A stretch of 64,000 nt of DNA from Chloropicon primus (taxonomy: Eukaryota > Chlorophyta > Chloropicophyceae > Chloropicales > Chloropicaceae): NCBI GenBank assembly GCA_023205875.1, contig CP060765.1:124001-188000 (forward strand), written 5' to 3'. Below, one piece after another: positions 21,499 to 31,700 of the stretch. Each line of letters begins with the position of its first letter. The first letter of the stretch is position 1. Both the position numbers and the translations under genes were made by a program. The notes below the pieces were generated by a model that had not been told where the DNA came from, ran no database searches, and worked only from the letters and a program-made list of their open reading frames with translations.

Positions 21499-21885
21499 GT
21501 AGGACGAGGGACGGAGACAAGGCACGCGATGGGGTGATACATGAATGAACCACGTTTTTTCTCTTTCGAAAGACACCTCGTTCGAAAGATTTGAACCAGA
21601 AATGAGGTTTGTATTGACGATTTAGTCTCATCTTCTCACCTTTTGACTCCATGACGCAGGTAAGTATCGTCCAAGATAGGGGAGAGGGAAGCGGTGAGGG
21701 GAGGTGGAGGGGTGTTGTTTTAAATTATCATGCCACGTGCTTTCGAACGGCACCTCGCTTGAGCGATTGGGACCGCTGTCGAGGATGGCAGAAGACTGAG
21801 ATACCCATTTTTTCGTGTTTTTCTCGCGTGTTCTCCCACCATGGCTTGGTGCTTGGCTTGGTGCTGTGCTGCTGCTCGATGGCAG
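21499..21885 (+). repeat. Two abutting leader intron units of coproporphyrinogen oxidase
   Basis: Unit 1 runs from GTAGGA (21499) to CAG (21659) with a core at 21563 (CTTTCGAAAGACACC then TCGTTCGAAAG). Unit 2 begins at the next base with GTAAGT (21660) and ends at GATGGCAG (21885), with its core at 21740 (CTTTCGAACGGCACC then TCGCTTGAGCG), 80 bp after the donor. Cores are 177 bp apart. The junction CAG|GTAAGT leaves no exon between the two. Confidence 0.75.
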
Positions 21886-21892
21886 TGAGGCG

Positions 21893-23068
21893 ATGATGCA
21901 GACGGAGAGATTGGTGAGGAGGTCGACTTGTGCGAGGACCAAGGTCGGCAGGAAGGGCGCGGCGGTGAGGGCGAGCGCAGCGCGGGGGGGAGGTCGTCCC
22001 CACCAGCAGCAGAGCTCCTCCTCGAGGGCGGTGTCCAGGAAGGAGTCCGGTGCGGCGAGAAGAATGGCGGCCGCGCCCAGGGCAATCGCGAAGGAGGTCA
22101 TGCTCTCGAAGGCCCCGGAGAGGCTGTGCAGGGAAGGGGACACGGGGATGAGAGAGAAGTTCGAGAAGACCATCAGGAAGGCCCAGGACGAGATTTGCGC
22201 GGCGATCACGGCCGTGGACGGCAAGAGCTTTCACGAGGACACTTGGACCAGGCCCGGCGGCGGGGGAGGCATATCTCGCGTGCTCTCCGACGGGAAGGTC
22301 TGGGAGAAGGCCGGGGTGAACGTCTCTGTGGTGTACGGAAGCATGCCCCCGGAGGCGTACAGGGCCGCTACGGGGGTGGACAAGAAGGGGTCGACGGACC
22401 CGAACGACCGCGTCCCCTTTTTCGCCGCGGGAATCAGCTCCGTGATGCACCCCCGCAACCCCCACGCCCCGACCATGCACTTCAACTACCGTTACTTTGA
22501 GACGGACGCCTGGAACGGCGTGCCCTCCCAGTGGTGGTTTGGCGGCGGCACGGACATCACCCCCTCCTACGTGGACGAGGAGGACATGAAGCACTTTCAC
22601 GGGATGTACAAGGGGGTTTGCGACAAGCACGACCCGGAGTACTACGCCAAGTTCAAGAAGTGGTGCGATGAGTACTTCGTGATCAAGCACAGGGGCGAGA
22701 CCCGCGGCCTCGGAGGCATTTTCTTCGACGACCTGAATGACAAGGACCCAGACACCATATTTGAGTTCAGCAAGGAGTGCATGAACACCGTGGTCCCGTC
22801 CTACGTCCCAATCGTGGAGAGGCACGTGAACGACGACTTCAACGAGGAGCAGAAGGAGTGGCAGCAGATCAGGAGAGGGAGGTACGTTGAGTTCAACTTG
22901 GTGTACGACAGAGGAACCACCTTTGGTCTCAAGACGGGAGGCAGGATCGAGTCCATCTTGATGAGTCTGCCTATGACGGCGAGGTGGGAGTACGACCACG
23001 AGCCGGAGGAGGGGACGGAGGAAGCGAAGCTACTGCAATACACGCGCAACGCGGCGACCTGGGTTTAA
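21893..23068 (+). CDS. CPOX: Coproporphyrinogen III oxidase, oxygen-dependent (plastid)
   Basis: Converts coproporphyrinogen III to protoporphyrinogen IX in heme and chlorophyll synthesis. The ATG at 21893 ([10 protein letters not shown]) follows directly after the leader acceptor. The first 85 residues are basic, serine- and alanine-rich (transit peptide). The HemF core is very clear: [94 protein letters not shown], and ends TRNAATWV. Length about 391 residues is usual for plant forms. Pairs functionally with the lycopene cyclase next door only in the broad sense of plastid pigment synthesis. Confidence 0.95.
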   Translation: MMQTERLVRRSTCARTKVGRKGAAVRASAARGGGRPHQQQSSSSRAVSRKESGAARRMAAAPRAIAKEVMLSKAPERLCREGDTGMREKFEKTIRKAQDEICAAITAVDGKSFHEDTWTRPGGGGGISRVLSDGKVWEKAGVNVSVVYGSMPPEAYRAATGVDKKGSTDPNDRVPFFAAGISSVMHPRNPHAPTMHFNYRYFETDAWNGVPSQWWFGGGTDITPSYVDEEDMKHFHGMYKGVCDKHDPEYYAKFKKWCDEYFVIKHRGETRGLGGIFFDDLNDKDPDTIFEFSKECMNTVVPSYVPIVERHVNDDFNEEQKEWQQIRRGRYVEFNLVYDRGTTFGLKTGGRIESILMSLPMTARWEYDHEPEEGTEEAKLLQYTRNAATWV

Positions 23069-23186
23069 GTTTGTTTCGCGAACGCCGAGGTACGAGGGGC
23101 AGCATGGGACTGATAAAGAACTCTTTGAAAGCAATTTTTTTTCCACACGCACAAAATAAACAGAAAGAAAAAAGGGGGGGAGGAAG

Positions 23187-25082
23187 TTACTTCGAGCCCC
23201 AGCCAAACATGGAAGTCACGCCACCCAAGAGGGACGATGCTGCCGTGGCCTCCTCCTCTGCCTTTCCAGCCTGGTCCGCCTCTGCTAGCGTCTTCTCCAC
23301 GGGAACCTCGGGGTACTTGATGTGGTCGATCGCGGTGTCGAGCAAGAAGGGCTGGCACGGCAGGCTCTTCAAGGAGGGGGGCAGCCTGCAGACCTGCCTC
23401 TTCCTGTTGCCCACAAACGACTTTGGCTTGCTAAGGTTGTCCAACAGCGTCTCCGTGGCATCGTCCTCCTTCGCCGCCTGCTCCGAAAACGATTCCCTCC
23501 TCGACACCGAGTTGCTGGCGCAGGCCCTTGCGTGCGTGATGCACCTGCCAATCCTACTGAGGCCGGAAATGTTCTCCGCCGCGGCCAGGATGGGTGCAAA
23601 CAGGTTTGAAACTTTCGCCCCCGAGTCCTCCACCCTGTCAGAGTGCTCTATGGCCCTGTTGTACAGCAAGAAGGCCTCCTTGTCCTGCTTCTTGGTGTTG
23701 TAGTGCTCTCCGAGGAAGAAGCACAGGATGGTCTTGATGGCGTTCATCGCAACGGAGCACTCGTCGTACAGCGCTTCGTCCTCCTCGCCCTGGCGAGAGG
23801 CCAGCTCCGACAAGTCAAACACGTCGAGCTTGAGGTGCTCATAAAGCCTGTACATTTCCTCCGGCGTCGTGTTGATTGCCCTCCGGCCCTCCTTATTTGA
23901 CGGGATGTAAGCCTCGTACTTGGACTGAATGAGCTCCACGTTCCTCTTGACGTGGCTCTCCAGCATGAGGCCAGACACCATCCTCTCAAACTGCTCCAGC
24001 ACTTTCTTCTGCTCCTTGGACTCTGCGGACATCGCGCTCGCTCCTCCCCCCGCCACTTCAGACTTCTCGCTATGGATGATTTGCTTTACCGTGTCGAACA
24101 TTGTGAACAGGGATCCGTAAGCCCCCAGCCTCTTCTCGAGCACCTCCCTCTCGCTCAAGCCGGCGCCCTTGCCACTGGTGCTGCTGTCCTCTTCCATCTT
24201 CTTTATCTGAGCCACGACGTCGCTTGTTGGGCTGACCAGCCTCTTTCCCGGAATCGCGACCGTCTTTCCGCGCCACGCGATTTCGCCCACCATCGCGCTC
24301 CCCTCGGCCCCGGACATCAGGCTGTCCAACTGCGCCTTGAGGTGCGCCGACATGCCTTCCGTGGAGTCCTTCAGCTGCTGCAAGTCCGACAGCTTGCTCG
24401 TGCCCTGCTCCTTCTGTTGCTGGTACTTGCAGAACAGAATGACGGGCTCGATTTCGCTCTGAAGCTCAATGAAGACGCTACTATCCCCCGCGCCCCCGTC
24501 TGCGCCCCCGTCCGCGCCCCCCCTCGTGAGCTTCTCGTACAGGGCCCTCGTCTGCAGAAACTGCTGAAGGGCGGCCTGCCACTTCTCCTCCACTTCCATG
24601 AGGTAAGTCCCCTTCATGAAGCTCGCGTACGCCTCGGACTCGAGCACAGTCCTCGAAGTCGCCCGAGCCGAGCACAACTTGGTGAAATCGTCCGCCCACT
24701 TGCTCGCCTTGCGAAGCTTCTTCGCCATATGCTGCTTCCTGTGACCCCTCCACTTCTTCGAGTTCTCCATCTCTTTCTTGATCTCCATCGCTTGGGCCCA
24801 CACCCTCTCCGCGCACATCAGCGGTATCAAGAAGTAACGCTCCTCCGTCACGTCGCACGCCTTCAGCTCCCTCTTCTCGTACTTTCCCTTCCCGTGAGTA
24901 TGCTTCAAGCTCTTGTACAGACGGAGCAACCTCCTCGTGCAATACTTGCTGTAACGCAGGTAGTCGCCATGCCTCATGCCTTGCTGGGTCTGCGTCTTCC
25001 TCAAGGAAGAGAACACGCTCAGATCGTACCGCTCCACCTCTCCCGCCTCCTCCATCCTCACCGCCTCGCCGTCCTCCGCCAT
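23187..25082 (-). CDS. SRP68: Signal recognition particle 68 kDa subunit (SRP68)
   Basis: SRP68 binds SRP RNA and SRP72 in the cytosolic particle that targets ribosomes to the ER. The 631-residue protein begins MAEDGEAVRMEEAGEV; the in-frame sequence upstream of this ATG (CVV) looks like leader. The N-terminal RNA-binding part has GMRHGDYLRYSKYCTRRL and RLYKSLKHTHG with a basic continuation, then the helical repeat region (ARATSRTVLESEAYASFMKG, KWQAALQQFLQTRALYEKL). The C-terminal part (YPEVPVEKTLAEADQAGK) fits the SRP72-binding tail. Length matches the family. Confidence 0.92.
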   Translation of the reverse strand: MAEDGEAVRMEEAGEVERYDLSVFSSLRKTQTQQGMRHGDYLRYSKYCTRRLLRLYKSLKHTHGKGKYEKRELKACDVTEERYFLIPLMCAERVWAQAMEIKKEMENSKKWRGHRKQHMAKKLRKASKWADDFTKLCSARATSRTVLESEAYASFMKGTYLMEVEEKWQAALQQFLQTRALYEKLTRGGADGGADGGAGDSSVFIELQSEIEPVILFCKYQQQKEQGTSKLSDLQQLKDSTEGMSAHLKAQLDSLMSGAEGSAMVGEIAWRGKTVAIPGKRLVSPTSDVVAQIKKMEEDSSTSGKGAGLSEREVLEKRLGAYGSLFTMFDTVKQIIHSEKSEVAGGGASAMSAESKEQKKVLEQFERMVSGLMLESHVKRNVELIQSKYEAYIPSNKEGRRAINTTPEEMYRLYEHLKLDVFDLSELASRQGEEDEALYDECSVAMNAIKTILCFFLGEHYNTKKQDKEAFLLYNRAIEHSDRVEDSGAKVSNLFAPILAAAENISGLSRIGRCITHARACASNSVSRRESFSEQAAKEDDATETLLDNLSKPKSFVGNRKRQVCRLPPSLKSLPCQPFLLDTAIDHIKYPEVPVEKTLAEADQAGKAEEEATAASSLLGGVTSMFGWGSK

Positions 25083-25175
25083 GACAACGCAACGCTCTCC
25101 CCTCTCCGCTTCCACCTCTCGGCGATCCCCTTCGATGGTTTCCGCCTCCAGTCGATCACTCCGGTTGTCAAAATG

Positions 25176-25199
25176 GGCAACCGAGGGGTCGATGGAAAG
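25176..25199 (-). repeat. Leader core element upstream of SRP68
   Basis: On the minus strand it reads CTTTCCATCGACCCC and then TCGGTTGCC, about 95 bp before the SRP68 start and in its orientation. The nearest donor candidate is GTGAGG at 25259, 60 bp upstream of the core. A GATTG pentanucleotide run (about 25510-25540) lies beyond the next gene boundary. Confidence 0.6.
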
Positions 25200-25594
25200 C
25201 TCTCGAGATTCTCGAGACCGTGGCCGCGCTCCCTTGGGCTCTTCACTCCCTCGCCTCACGCAAGGCTCGACGAGTCGTCGCTCCTCCAACCCAAGCCGTC
25301 GAAACCCTGAAACCCTTGAAAATGAGCTCGCTCCAGAGCCTGAGATCCTGGAGAGGGAGGAGCCTCCGCCTCCTTTGGAGGAGGAGGGAGGGAGGGAGGG
25401 AGGAGATTGGATGGTGGGGGAGGGCACCCCACGGTCCCTTGCTCTTTCCACAAGTGCCCTCACTTGGAAGAGATCGAGGAGGAGGGGGAGGGGGAGGATA
25501 ACAACGATGGATTGGATTGGATTGGATTGGATTGGATTAGATAATAGCTTTGGATAATACTATGTTGAGATTATTGAAGCTTCGACGGATGTCC

Positions 25595-27769
25595 TCAATG
25601 CTCGTCCTCGTCCAGCTCCTCGGCGATTTCCTTGACAAGCTCGTCCCTGTAGTCCTCGAAGTCCCCGTCGTAAGTCTCGAGCTCGCCATCGTCGACGATC
25701 CAGACTTCGCTCCTCTCCTCGTCCTCGCACACCCTGGACAGCAGTCTGGAGTCGTGAGAGATGATGACCACGCCGCCCTCGTACATCTCGATGGCGTCGG
25801 CCAAGGCATCCACACTCTGCATGTCCAAGTGGTTCGTGGGCTCGTCCAGAAGAAGGATGTGAGGGCGGGAGAGGGAGATGGCCGCGAAGACGACACGCGC
25901 CTTCTGACCTCCAGACAACTTCACGATGGGCTGCATGTGGTGGTGCCCGCTGAGGCCAAACCTGCCCAGCTTCGCTCTCATGTTCTCCACCCTGAGGCCG
26001 CTGTCTGGGAACTTCTCCAGCAGATAGTGTACAGGTGTGACGTCCAGGGTGAGAACGTCCACGAAGTGCTGGGCATACCTCCCAATTCTCAGCTTCTGAC
26101 TGCGCCTCGAATCCCCAGACGTGGGCTCGATATCCCCGGCCAGGAGGTTCATCAAGGTGGACTTTCCCGCACCATTGGGGCCCACGATGGCTATCCGCGA
26201 GCCCATGTCGATACCCAGGTTGAGGTTCTTCATCCCAAAGTCGTCCCTCCCCGGGTACTTGAAGTCCGCGTCCATGAGAGAGATCAGAGGCGGGTTCAGC
26301 TCCGTTGGCTCCGGGAACTCGAACTGGACCGTGTAGTCGTTCCACTTTCTTGGCGCGTCATTCACGTTGATGTCGTCGTCGTTGCCCTTGTTCTTCTTTC
26401 CCTTCTTCTTCTCCTTGTTCAACTGCTTCTGATTCTGCTTCACCTTGTCCTGCTTCGTCCTCGACCCGCTCGCTTTCGCCGCCTTCATTTGCTTCTCATA
26501 CTTGTCGAACGCCTTGTTCGCTTCCTTCCTCCTCTGCTCGTACATTTCCTCGAAGGTGGAATAGTTGCCCTTGTACTGGTGTAGCCTCTCGTCGTGAAGG
26601 TGGATGATGTCCGTAGTCACCGAGTCCAAGAAGTCCCTGTCGTGCGACACCACGATCAAGGTCTTCTTCCACCTCATCAGGTACTCCTCGAGCCAGATGG
26701 CTGCCCTGAGATCCAAGTGATTCGTGGGCTCGTCGAGCATCAGCAGCGTGGGCTGGATAAACAGGGCCCTGGCCAGGGATATCCTCATACGCCAACCACC
26801 ACTGAACGTGTTCGTTGCCCTCCCTTGCATCGCGGGGGTGAAGCCCAGACCGTGCAGAATCTTTGACGCCCTCGCGTCAGCAGAGGACGCGCCTATCGTG
26901 TTCAGCCTGTCGTACACCTCTGTGAGTCTCGACGCGATCTTCGAGTCCTCCCCGCTCTTGTCCTCCGTGCTCAGGTTTTCCATCTTCGCCGTGAGCTCCT
27001 TCTCCTCGTCCTTCAGACTCATCAGCTCGACGTCGGCCATGACCACGGACTCGAGGGCGGTGTGCTTGTCACCAACGACTTCCTGCTCCACGAGCAAGGC
27101 GTCGATTCCCTCGGGGACCGGAATCTGCCTCTTTCCAAGAAGCCTGAGCAAGGTCGACTTTCCCTTGCCGTTGGGGCCGACCAGGCCGTACTTCCTGCCG
27201 TGGGCTATCGTCACCGCAGTGTTCTCCAGAAGGATCTTTCCCTTTGCCCTGACCGTGAGAGAGTTCACCTTGATGTCCTTCACGGACGCAAGCACCTCCT
27301 CGGAGTACTGCGGGGCCTCAAAAGACACGTCGAAAGCCGAGTCGTCCTGCAGCATAGCCTGCCTCCTCGCTTCCTTGGAGGCCGCCATGGCTTCCGCCTC
27401 CTTTCGCTTCTTCCTCAGGGCGTCCTTCTCCGCCTGCTTCTTCAGCCTCTTCTCCTCCTCCGCGGTCAGCTTCTTCTCCTCCTCCTGGCCCCCCTCCTCC
27501 TCGTACCCGTACTCGTCCTCGTCCGAGGGAGGCAAGTCCATGAAACCATAGTAATCATCCTTCGCCGCCTTCTTCTTCGCCAACTCCTCCTGCTTCTTCT
27601 GCCTCAGCTGCTTCTTCGTCAGGCCTCCCTGCTCTCCTTTCCCTCCAGAGCTCGAGCTCGACTTCTCCTTGGACTTCTTCTTCTTCGTATCTCCTGTCTC
27701 CATGTCCTTCCCAAAGTCCAGCACGCTGAACTTGGACTTCGACTCCCCTCCGCCCTTCTTCTTCCCCAT
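25595..27769 (-). CDS. ABC-F family ATPase (ABCF1/plant GCN4-like)
   Basis: ABC-F proteins have two ATPase domains without membrane segments and act on ribosomes in translation. This 724-residue protein has a lysine-rich N-terminus (about 1-150) with coiled-coil segments, then ABC1 with Walker A GPNGKGKSTLLRLLG, signature FSGGWRMRISLARAL and Walker B LLMLDEPTNHLD. A basic linker (TKQDKVKQNQKQLNKEKK) separates it from ABC2 with GPNGAGKSTLMNLLAG, LSGGQKARVVFAA and LLLDEPTNHLD. The C-terminus is acidic. The GIDALLVEQEVVGD segment after Walker A is typical of the ABCF1/plant ABCF4 branch. GPNGKGKS is a known variant of Walker A in this branch. Confidence 0.93.
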   Translation of the reverse strand: MGKKKGGGESKSKFSVLDFGKDMETGDTKKKKSKEKSSSSSGGKGEQGGLTKKQLRQKKQEELAKKKAAKDDYYGFMDLPPSDEDEYGYEEEGGQEEEKKLTAEEEKRLKKQAEKDALRKKRKEAEAMAASKEARRQAMLQDDSAFDVSFEAPQYSEEVLASVKDIKVNSLTVRAKGKILLENTAVTIAHGRKYGLVGPNGKGKSTLLRLLGKRQIPVPEGIDALLVEQEVVGDKHTALESVVMADVELMSLKDEEKELTAKMENLSTEDKSGEDSKIASRLTEVYDRLNTIGASSADARASKILHGLGFTPAMQGRATNTFSGGWRMRISLARALFIQPTLLMLDEPTNHLDLRAAIWLEEYLMRWKKTLIVVSHDRDFLDSVTTDIIHLHDERLHQYKGNYSTFEEMYEQRRKEANKAFDKYEKQMKAAKASGSRTKQDKVKQNQKQLNKEKKKGKKNKGNDDDINVNDAPRKWNDYTVQFEFPEPTELNPPLISLMDADFKYPGRDDFGMKNLNLGIDMGSRIAIVGPNGAGKSTLMNLLAGDIEPTSGDSRRSQKLRIGRYAQHFVDVLTLDVTPVHYLLEKFPDSGLRVENMRAKLGRFGLSGHHHMQPIVKLSGGQKARVVFAAISLSRPHILLLDEPTNHLDMQSVDALADAIEMYEGGVVIISHDSRLLSRVCEDEERSEVWIVDDGELETYDGDFEDYRDELVKEIAEELDEDEH

Positions 27770-27897
27770 GACGACGAGACGAGACGAGCGTTACGAAATC
27801 AAGATAAACGCGTAACGCGCGCGCGCGAGCTCAAAACAACTCAAAACCTCCTCCTCCTCCTTGGTGAGAATAGGGATGCCTGATGAATGAATGAACC

Positions 27898-28075
27898 CTG
27901 TGCACGGATGAAGAAGATGAAGATGAAGCTGTTTCAGTCTCTCGCATCCTCATCACGAAAGCATTCTTTTCATGCGAGGGGTCGTTGGAAAGCTAAAAGA
28001 ACGTATCATGTGATCTACACCTCCAAAATATCTTCAACGATAATCTTTTGGTCACAAAAACGCCTCAGAACTTAC
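27898..28075 (-). repeat. Leader intron unit of the ABC-F gene
   Basis: Minus strand: donor GAG|GTAAGT at 28075, core at 27992-27968 (CTTTCCAACGACCCC then TCGCATGAAAAG) 83 bp later. The conserved tail follows (GAATGCTTTCGTGATGAGG and GAGACTGAAAC), and an acceptor TGCACAG ends at 27898, 33 bp after the branch-point-like CTGAAAC. A very complete example of the unit. Confidence 0.75.
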
Positions 28076-28354
28076 CTCACTCTCGGTCGCCAATCGCCTT
28101 CCTGGCTCTGAAGCGTCCTTTCGCCGCCAGACTTTCCCCTTCTTGTAGAGACGTTAATTCTCCACGATTGATGAATTTCGCTACTATACGTTCACCTTAA
28201 TGTTTTTGATCAACACGAAAGGTAATGTCTTTGGATGCATTTTCTTTGTGTTGTATAATTAACGTCATGTGGTGAATTCATGTTTTGAATGAAAAAATCC
28301 GTTGAGAAGCGACAGAAGAACTGGAGGGCAACGCGCGGGCGTCACGACGAAGAG

Positions 28355-28746
28355 GTGAGTTTTTGGGAACGATTGCGGGGAGAGGACGAGGGAACGGGGA
28401 GAGGGGAGGGTTCTAGATCGAATATTCGTCTCGAGATCTTTCGATAGACCCGCTTCTTGGGAAGAATGGTGGAGTGAGGAGAATTTGGAAGACTGAAACG
28501 TTTCGATGTTTTGCTTGGTGTTTTTTGCGTGATGAAGCAGGTAAGTTCGGGACGAGTTGGACGGTGTAGAAGGACGTTTGGTCGAGTTCCCGCGCGACAC
28601 GAACGAGATCTTCGTCTCGTTTTCTTTCCGTGGAGCTCTCTCTTGCGAAGAATGACGTCGTGACGAGCATGTGGTGAGGCTTTGAGACTGATGGGTTTGC
28701 TTTTGATTCTGTTTTTTGCTCTGAATGGCATCATGGCCCATGACAG
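28355..28746 (+). repeat. Two abutting leader intron units of the MPS1 gene
   Basis: Unit 1 (28355-28540): donor GAG|GTGAGT, core at 28438 (CTTTCGATAGACCCG then CTTCTTGGGAAG), tail GAATGGTGGAGTGAGGAG and GACTGAAACG, acceptor GAAGCAG. Unit 2 (28541-28746): donor GTAAGT immediately adjoining, core at 28624 (CTTTCCGTGGAGCTC then TCTCTTGCGAAG), acceptor CATGACAG, then the ATG at 28759. Donor-to-core distance is 83 bp in both units and the cores are 186 bp apart. Confidence 0.8.
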
Positions 28747-28758
28747 ACGACGCTGAGG

Positions 28759-31700
28759 ATGATGGAGAAGGAGAATGTCATTCCGCAGGCGTTCACCGCA
28801 ACCAGCGCGTCGAGCGTCCTCCGTCAGGTGCACCTCATTGACGGAAAGAAGGAGCAGCAAGCGCTGGTGAAAGCGACGAGCAACGCGGCGACCGGTCAAG
28901 AGGGTCTGGCTTGTGGTGGCATAGGCACGCCGGTGAGCGCGAGCAGGGTGAATGGCAAGCCTAGCGTTTCGACGAGAACGCCCCTCGGTGCTCTAGCGGC
29001 GTCCTCCGCGCCGGTGAGGACGCCCCTTTCGAGCATAAGGCAGCCGAACCAGGGCAGAGACTTGGGATCGATCGCGACGCCGTCGAGCGGGTCGAGGGCG
29101 CTCCGGGAGCGTTTCCTGCAGCAGAAACCGAGCCAGACGCCTACGATGGCGCAGCAGGCGCTGACCGCGGCAGCGGCCGCCGCCACGGCGTCGAGGAGGA
29201 ACACGTGGAACGGGGACGTCGATATTTATGCGGAGACCGTGTTGAGCAAGGCGGCGAGGAGCAAGGAGGCCGCGGGGGTTCTGGTGGAGAGGGTCCGGAG
29301 GGTGAAGGGCGACTGCACCTGTGCACAGGCGTGGTGGGACCTCCTCTCGGCAGAGGAAGAGGCGCTCCTGGCGAGTGATGCCACGGGAAAGAGCGCCCAG
29401 GGCCTCTACAAGCTCTACGAGTGGGCGACAAAACTCGTGCCTCGAAAGGGCAATAAGAACAACGAGAGCTACATCAGCCTTTGGCTCGGGTACATCAAGA
29501 GGCAGAAGAACGAAGAGGACGTCAGGGACACTTTCAAGACATTGAGGAACATGGGAATAGGGGAGACGAGCCAGAACTTGTACCAGCAGTGGGCACTCTT
29601 CGAAGTCGCGGCCGGAAACAGCGAAAAGGCCAAGGGCATTGTGAAGAAGGGGGTCAAGGCGGGAGCTATCGAGAAGAGCGACCTGGAAAGCTTCGTGTCC
29701 AAGTTGTCCCTGCAGGAGCCCCGCCAGCCCGCACAGCCGGTGGCGGCTCCCGCCGAGAGGCGCGCCGGCAGCGCTTTGGCAACGAGCGGCGTCGCTCCTA
29801 GCCACCACCACGGTGTCAACGCAGACCCGTTGGATTCGAAGCTGTCGCTGCGTCACAAGCTGGGACACTTGAGCCAGGGCGAGAAGGTTGCGGTAGCACC
29901 CCTTCACCAGGGCAGCAAAAGAGAGGAGGACGATAGTCTGAGCAGGACAGACCCCAGCGTTCTCTCTTCCAAGACGTTCTGCAGCAGCATTTACAGCAAC
30001 AGCTCAACGCTGCACACGACAGGGACCCCCTTCAGGGGCGAGCACCCCACTTCGTCGACCTTGACAACGAAGGCTTTGCACACGTACACGCCCACTGAGG
30101 CCTCCAAAATTCACAGCACGAATGCCAAAGGACCTGGGAAAGACTCAAAGTACACGGAGGCGACAGCCACAACAGGTGACTCGGAGGACCAGGCCACTCC
30201 AGGAAGCATGAAAGGCCCAAAGCGGCTGGGCTTGAAGCGTTTTGCTGGCCCGGCCAGAAGGATCAAGCCAGGAGAGGAGGATCCAAAGCCGCAACAAAGC
30301 GCTGCACTGAATTCGCTGAACAGCGAAAGGAGACAGGCGGCCCCACCCGCGTCCTCCACGGTCACTGAGAATTACACCGACCTTTCTGGGAAGCTATCGC
30401 CCATCGTTGAGGCCTCGTACAGCACGAGCTCTGCAAGCAGAAATAGCACGAGGTCTACATCTTCAGGTCCGACGGAGGAGGTCTCGAGGAAGGACCAGGG
30501 AGTCGAGAGGCCGGCACAGGCAGAGAAAAGGGTCGTTTCTCATGCCTCTGCATCTTCCCAGCCAAAGGCAGAGAACATCTCCAGGAGACAACCTGCTGGG
30601 AACAATGCTTCTGTCGCTCCTCGCAAAGCGGAAGCGAAGCCGGCAGCAAGTACCCAGCAAGTGAGAGAATCCAGCAACTCTGTAACGGTCCAGAACGTGA
30701 AGTACACCGTCCTGGAGTGCGTTGGCAAGGGAGGTAGCAGTAAAGTCTACAAGGTCATCTCGCCAGATCACAAGATCTTTGCCCTGAAGAGGATCAAGCT
30801 GGATGGTCGCGAGAAGGAGGCCGCTGCAGGCTTCATGGACGAGATCACTCTCCTGAATAGGTTCAAGGGACGCCACCAAATCGTTCAGCTTGTGGACAGC
30901 CAAATCTTTAGGGACTCGGGAATCATATACATGGTGCTCGAGTATGGCGAGGTTGACCTCGCAAGGCTGCTCCAGAGGAGAGAAAAGGTCAGATCAGCGG
31001 AGGGTCAGAATAAAATCGACCTTAACTTCATTCGCCTTCATTGGCAGCAGATGCTTGAGGCCGTCCACATCATTCACGAGGAGAGAATCGTGCACAGCGA
31101 CCTGAAGCCGGCGAACTTCTTGTTCGTGGAGGGAGCCCTGAAACTGATCGATTTTGGCATTGCAAAGGCGATACAGAATGATACCACTCACATCGCGAGG
31201 GAGAGCCAGGTTGGAACGTTGAACTACATGTCACCGGAAGCCATTCTCTCGGGCAGCAACGGAAACCGCTCCGGGAAGCAGACCAAGGTTGGAAGGGCAT
31301 CTGATGTTTGGTCCTTGGGCTGCATCTTGTACCAGATGGTTTACGGCCGCACGCCGTTTAGCCACCTTCAGTTCATTCAGAAGCTGCACGCGATCACGGA
31401 CCCCAACCACCAAATCGAGTTCCCATCGATCCAAAACCAGAGCTTGCTGGACGTCATGAAGAGGTGCCTCGACAGGAACCCAAAGACCAGAATTGGGATT
31501 CCGGAGCTGCTCGACCACTTGTTTTTGAACCCATCGCAAGAAACTGTGGCACCCCCAAACTTGTTGACGCCAGAGTTCTTAAATTCGATGTTGATGCAGC
31601 TGTCAAACGGGGGGCAGAGCTCTGCGGACATCTCGAAGCTGTCTCAAGAGCTCTGCAAGCAGCTTGCAGCGGGGACGGTGCCCGATTTGAAGAGCCTCAT

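Noticed and set aside
28438-28505. C/D-box snoRNA reading of the leader tail (TGATGA-like and CTGA boxes)
   Set aside because: The boxes are only about 15-20 bases apart, the flanks do not pair, and the CTGA lies 30-45 bases before a splice acceptor, which suits a branch point better.
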